64,000 nt of DNA from Moringa oleifera (Eukaryota > Streptophyta > Magnoliopsida > Brassicales > Moringaceae). Positions 62,035 to 64,000 of this stretch are shown piece by piece. The stretch is taken from assembly GCA_021397835.1 (NCBI GenBank), contig JAJFZO010000130.1, positions 62,001-126,000 on the forward strand, written 5' to 3'. Made by a program: the position numbers and the translations under genes. The first letter of the stretch is position 1, and each line of letters opens with the position of its first letter. The notes under the pieces were generated by a model. That model was given only the letters and a program-made list of their open reading frames with translations. It ran no database searches and was not told the DNA's origin.

Positions 62035-64000
62035 CCATTAGTATTACCACCTCTTGTTGCCACCTAAATCCTTAACCAACCCAATCTCCAACAAGTAAGA
62101 TCCCAAAGTCAACATTCGAAGGTCCCCATGAGATTAATCCCCATGAGATATGCATAGTTATATGCCCAATTATTAGAAGGAAGGTTAGTAGCCCTAGCAT
62201 TTTTGAAACTGATACAACCTTCATATCCTAAGTAGTATGACCAAAAGGCAACTTGTGTTTTCCAAGATGGAGTGGTTGGGCACAATATAAAGAATTATGC
62301 AGCATTTAAGTACAAGGTCTAATCTTTAGTTGATCATGGGGCCTTGAGGTTTGATACAGACCCTAGCCCAAATATGGGCAATAATCCACTGCCAACGCAT
62401 GGGTAATTGATAATTAATCTTAAAATTATAGAAGAAGGACCATTGATAGCCCTGATTGACAAATTGAAGCCATCACTGATAACATGCCCACTTAAGGCGA
62501 TAAATCCTCAGTAAATATAGGAATTCTATTAGCAAGCACTCAGCCAAAAGTAGTTATCAAGGTACTAACGCTTTTTTCATACAAGAATACACATGTTGTT
62601 CCTTCTAATTATCAGGTCCAAATAAAAAAGGGAGAATCCAATGTAGCTAACATGGCAGAGCTGAGCCATATTACTCGAAATAAAAGGTGTTATGGCCTAA
62701 TAGAACCTAAAGAAAAATAAGTTACAACCTAGTCAAGTGAGAAAGAGAAAGAAAAAGAAATTGGTAGAAAACATCTTGTCATTGAAGAGGAGGTTCTAGA
62801 GTTTTTAAAATTCATCAAGTGTAGTGAATACAATGTAATTAACTAATTACAAAAAATGCCAGCAAAGATTTCATTGTTATCACTCTTACTAAGTCCCTAA
62901 TGAAGGTGTTAAAGAATCCTATGTGACTCATGACATATCGTTAGAAAAGATAGGTGACTTAGTAGGAAACTTAACGGCTCATAATTTTATCATGTTTACT
63001 GATGATGAAATTCTAATGGATAAGAAATCTACCGAGGCCTTACACATATCAACTGAGTGTAAGGGTTATACCATCTCTAAGGTCTTAATAGATAATAGGT
63101 CCTCATTGAATGTAATGCCCTTATTAACTCTAAGGAGGCTTCGCTTGGATATGTCACATGAGTTAGAGCACAACAATCATATAAGCATTTGATGGCTCAA
63201 AAAAGGAAGTGACTAGGGTTATGAAAGTGCTAATGAGGATAAGTCCATACACCTATAACATTGAACTCCAAGTGATGGACATTAATAGCTCTTTTAACTC
63301 TTGCTCGAAAGACCTTGGATTCGTATGGCAGGGCTTGTGCCTTCAACCTTACATCGACAGTCAAAATGATTGTGGATAATCAGCTTGTCACCATTACAAG
63401 AGAAGAAGACATCATAACTTCAATTTTATTAAGCCATTCTTACATTGAAGCTCTAAAGATTGTTCATTCAGAGCATTAGAATTTGTGAATGCTTCTGAGC
63501 ATGCATAGGCATGGGAGTCTCATATCTCTACAAATATGAAATTTTAATTGGGGCAGACCTTGGGTAAAGGGTATAAAGTCGAAAGAAGATTAGGAAGAAT
63601 TTGCAAAAGATAGTTTTGGCCTTGGATATCCCTAAAGATAAGGATCAGACTGGCTTAGGCTATAAAAGAACCAAAGCAAAGAAAAGCCAAATGATGGAAG
63701 AAAAGAAGAAAAAGAGGAAGATGTTGTTTGAAGCGAGAACTTATAAGGCAAAACGTATCGACTATATTATTTTGTTACATCGAGCATTCAAATCAGCTGG
63801 TTTTATTATCCCTAAGGAGCCAATTCATGTTGTCATTAAAACTAGAAATCAGCTTGTAGAAGAACTTTCTCACCTCTTAATCAACATGATAGGAGATTCA
63901 CGTATAATGAATATCCTAATGTTATGAATATTAATTTTGAGTTGAATCTTAAAGAATTTCTATATCAAAATGATTCTGGATTTAAAAGAAATAGTGAACA
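62035..64000 (+). pseudogene. Tat/Ogre-type protease region, relic cut by window end
   Basis: At 62923-63192 'LTAHNFIMFTDDEILMDKKS', 'ALHISTECKGYTISKVLIDN' and 'RSSLNVMPLLTLRRL': a retropepsin whose active-site DNGS has become DNRS. Further on 'YIEALKIVHSE'-like sequence (63440), 'RKNLQKIVLALDIPKDKDQT' (63590) with 'GLGYK', and the ORF 63601-63927 lead toward reverse transcriptase, which is outside the window. Several stops and frameshifts are present. Confidence 0.8.

Overview
This window looks like nuclear DNA of a eudicot plant, probably a woody perennial; I cannot name the species. It is AT-rich, has spliced genes with GT-AG introns, and is packed with plant-type transposable elements: Athila, chromovirus and Tat/Ogre LTR elements, a copia gag relic, an L1-type LINE and a CACTA transposon. 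I see only two genes that read as intact: a two-exon CYP82-type cytochrome P450 (minus strand, 25.5-27.2 kb) and a seven-exon TPS-a type sesquiterpene synthase (plus strand, 46.0-48.7 kb).

Layout. 0-3 kb: a NAC transcription-factor gene on the minus strand with a plausible TATA box, broken by a homopolymer frameshift and stop codons; a shorter relic of the same gene type lies at 49.9-50.3 kb on the other strand. 6-19 kb: old segmental duplications carrying the 3' ends of NBS-LRR resistance genes, split by an L1 LINE (10.6-15.0 kb) that was itself split by a short LTR element (11.34-14.46 kb) with an unusual 20-bp flanking duplication. 19.6-23.5 kb: a decayed chromovirus whose RT-RNase H block is inverted relative to gag, protease start and integrase. 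25.5-27.2 kb: the P450. 28.3-29.7 kb: a copia gag relic. 30.47-39.94 kb: a complete but dead Athila-type element with 1.2-kb LTRs about 1% different, inserted in frame into an older chromovirus gag relic. 40.6-42.9 kb: a Tat-type LTR remnant. 43.3-45.5 kb: MITE-like pieces. 46.0-48.7 kb: the terpene synthase. 51.9-57.4 kb: a CACTA transposon end and protein relics. 57.4 kb to the window end: a Tat/Ogre-type LTR, primer binding site and gag-protease relic.

How the genes might work together: the terpene synthase would make a sesquiterpene from farnesyl diphosphate in the cytosol, and a CYP82 on the ER is a plausible oxidase of such a product. The two lie 18.8 kb apart, with half of that distance due to the young Athila insertion, so a small terpenoid gene pair is a reasonable but unproven hypothesis. 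Everything else is mobile DNA or gene debris. I find no tRNA or rRNA gene and no CRISPR array.
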